In this document: one piece after another, positions 63,955 to 64,000 of the stretch
Layout: each line of letters opens with the position of its first letter
Numbering within the stretch: the stretch's first letter is position 1
NCBI GenBank assembly: GCA_027575765.1
Contig: JANBPT010000074.1
Location: forward strand, 1-64,000
Direction of reading: 5' to 3'
DNA: 64,000 nucleotides
Source: Tieghemiomyces parasiticus
Lineage: Eukaryota > Kickxellomycota > Dimargaritomycetes > Dimargaritales > Dimargaritaceae
Notes under the pieces: generated by a model
Databases searched by the model: none
What the model was told of the DNA's origin: nothing
Seen by the model: only the letters and a program-made list of their open reading frames with translations
Program-made: the position numbers and the translations under genes

Positions 63955-64000
63955 GTAAGTCCACCTTCTTTCAAGGCACCGCAGGACCGTATTCTGGCCT

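Overview
The window looks like nuclear DNA of a compact, GC-rich fungal genome. Genes lie a few hundred bases to about 2 kb apart on both strands. Introns are short (roughly 65-200 b) with GTAAG/GTAGG donors and pyrimidine tract-AG acceptors, and there is no operon logic. Several proteins are fungal in type (Pho88/SND3, Get2, Ede1, Puf4-like PUF, MRP49-like mitoribosomal protein). Others are patchy or simplified in Dikarya but kept in early-diverging fungi and animals (PI31, GPHR, EBP, a ZUFSP peptidase, an AF10-like PZP protein). I infer an early-diverging (zygomycete-grade) fungus; the lineage is not proven here. I saw no tRNA, rRNA or CRISPR array.

Layout. 1-5.2 kb is AT-richer, with a small putative secreted protein and a decayed mariner transposase. 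5.2-8.5 kb (-) is an AF10-like PHD protein. 9.9-11.8 kb (-) is RAD52 in seven exons. About 12.5-14 kb (+) is a NUDT19-like Nudix hydrolase. 15.5 kb (+) is SND3/Pho88. 17.2 kb (+) is heat shock factor. 18.7-20.2 kb (+) is a ZUFSP/Mug105 peptidase. 21-22.7 kb (-) is a SMYD-like protein. 24.2-26.1 kb (-) is cytosolic Hsp70. 27.9-29.5 kb (+) is PI31. 30.3 kb (+) is GPHR. 32.8-33.7 kb (+) is Rab1/Ypt1. 34.1-35.1 kb (-) is a short-chain dehydrogenase. 36.8-40.5 kb (+) is an Ede1/Eps15-like protein. 41.4 kb (+) is a Get2-like protein. 42.5-43.1 kb (-) is a mitoribosomal L51/S25-family protein. 43.6-50 kb (-) is Dopey/Dop1. 50.6 kb (+) is EBP sterol isomerase. 54.1 kb (+) is an ERI1-like exonuclease. 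57.2 kb (+) is a PUF protein with a CCCH finger. 62 kb (+) is an orphan secreted protein. At 63.6 kb (+) a gene begins and runs off the window.

Functionally the window is housekeeping. One group is proteostasis (HSF, Hsp70, PI31, ZUFSP peptidase) within about 12 kb. Another is secretory and endomembrane function (SND3, Get2, GPHR, Rab1, Dop1, Ede1). The rest covers RNA and chromatin control (PUF, ERI1, AF10-like, SMYD), repair (RAD52), sterol synthesis (EBP) and a mitoribosomal protein. Nothing shows these neighbours are co-regulated. I found no clear new multi-gene system. The most interesting signals lie inside single proteins: an acidic FDxxF repeat array in the Ede1-like protein, a SMYD protein with altered catalytic residues, PUF plus CCCH plus poly-His, the PZP plus leucine-zipper layout, and two orphan secreted proteins.

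Exon joins were worked out by hand from splice consensus, reading phase and protein-family fit. Where I call a junction consistent, the frame is preserved across it.
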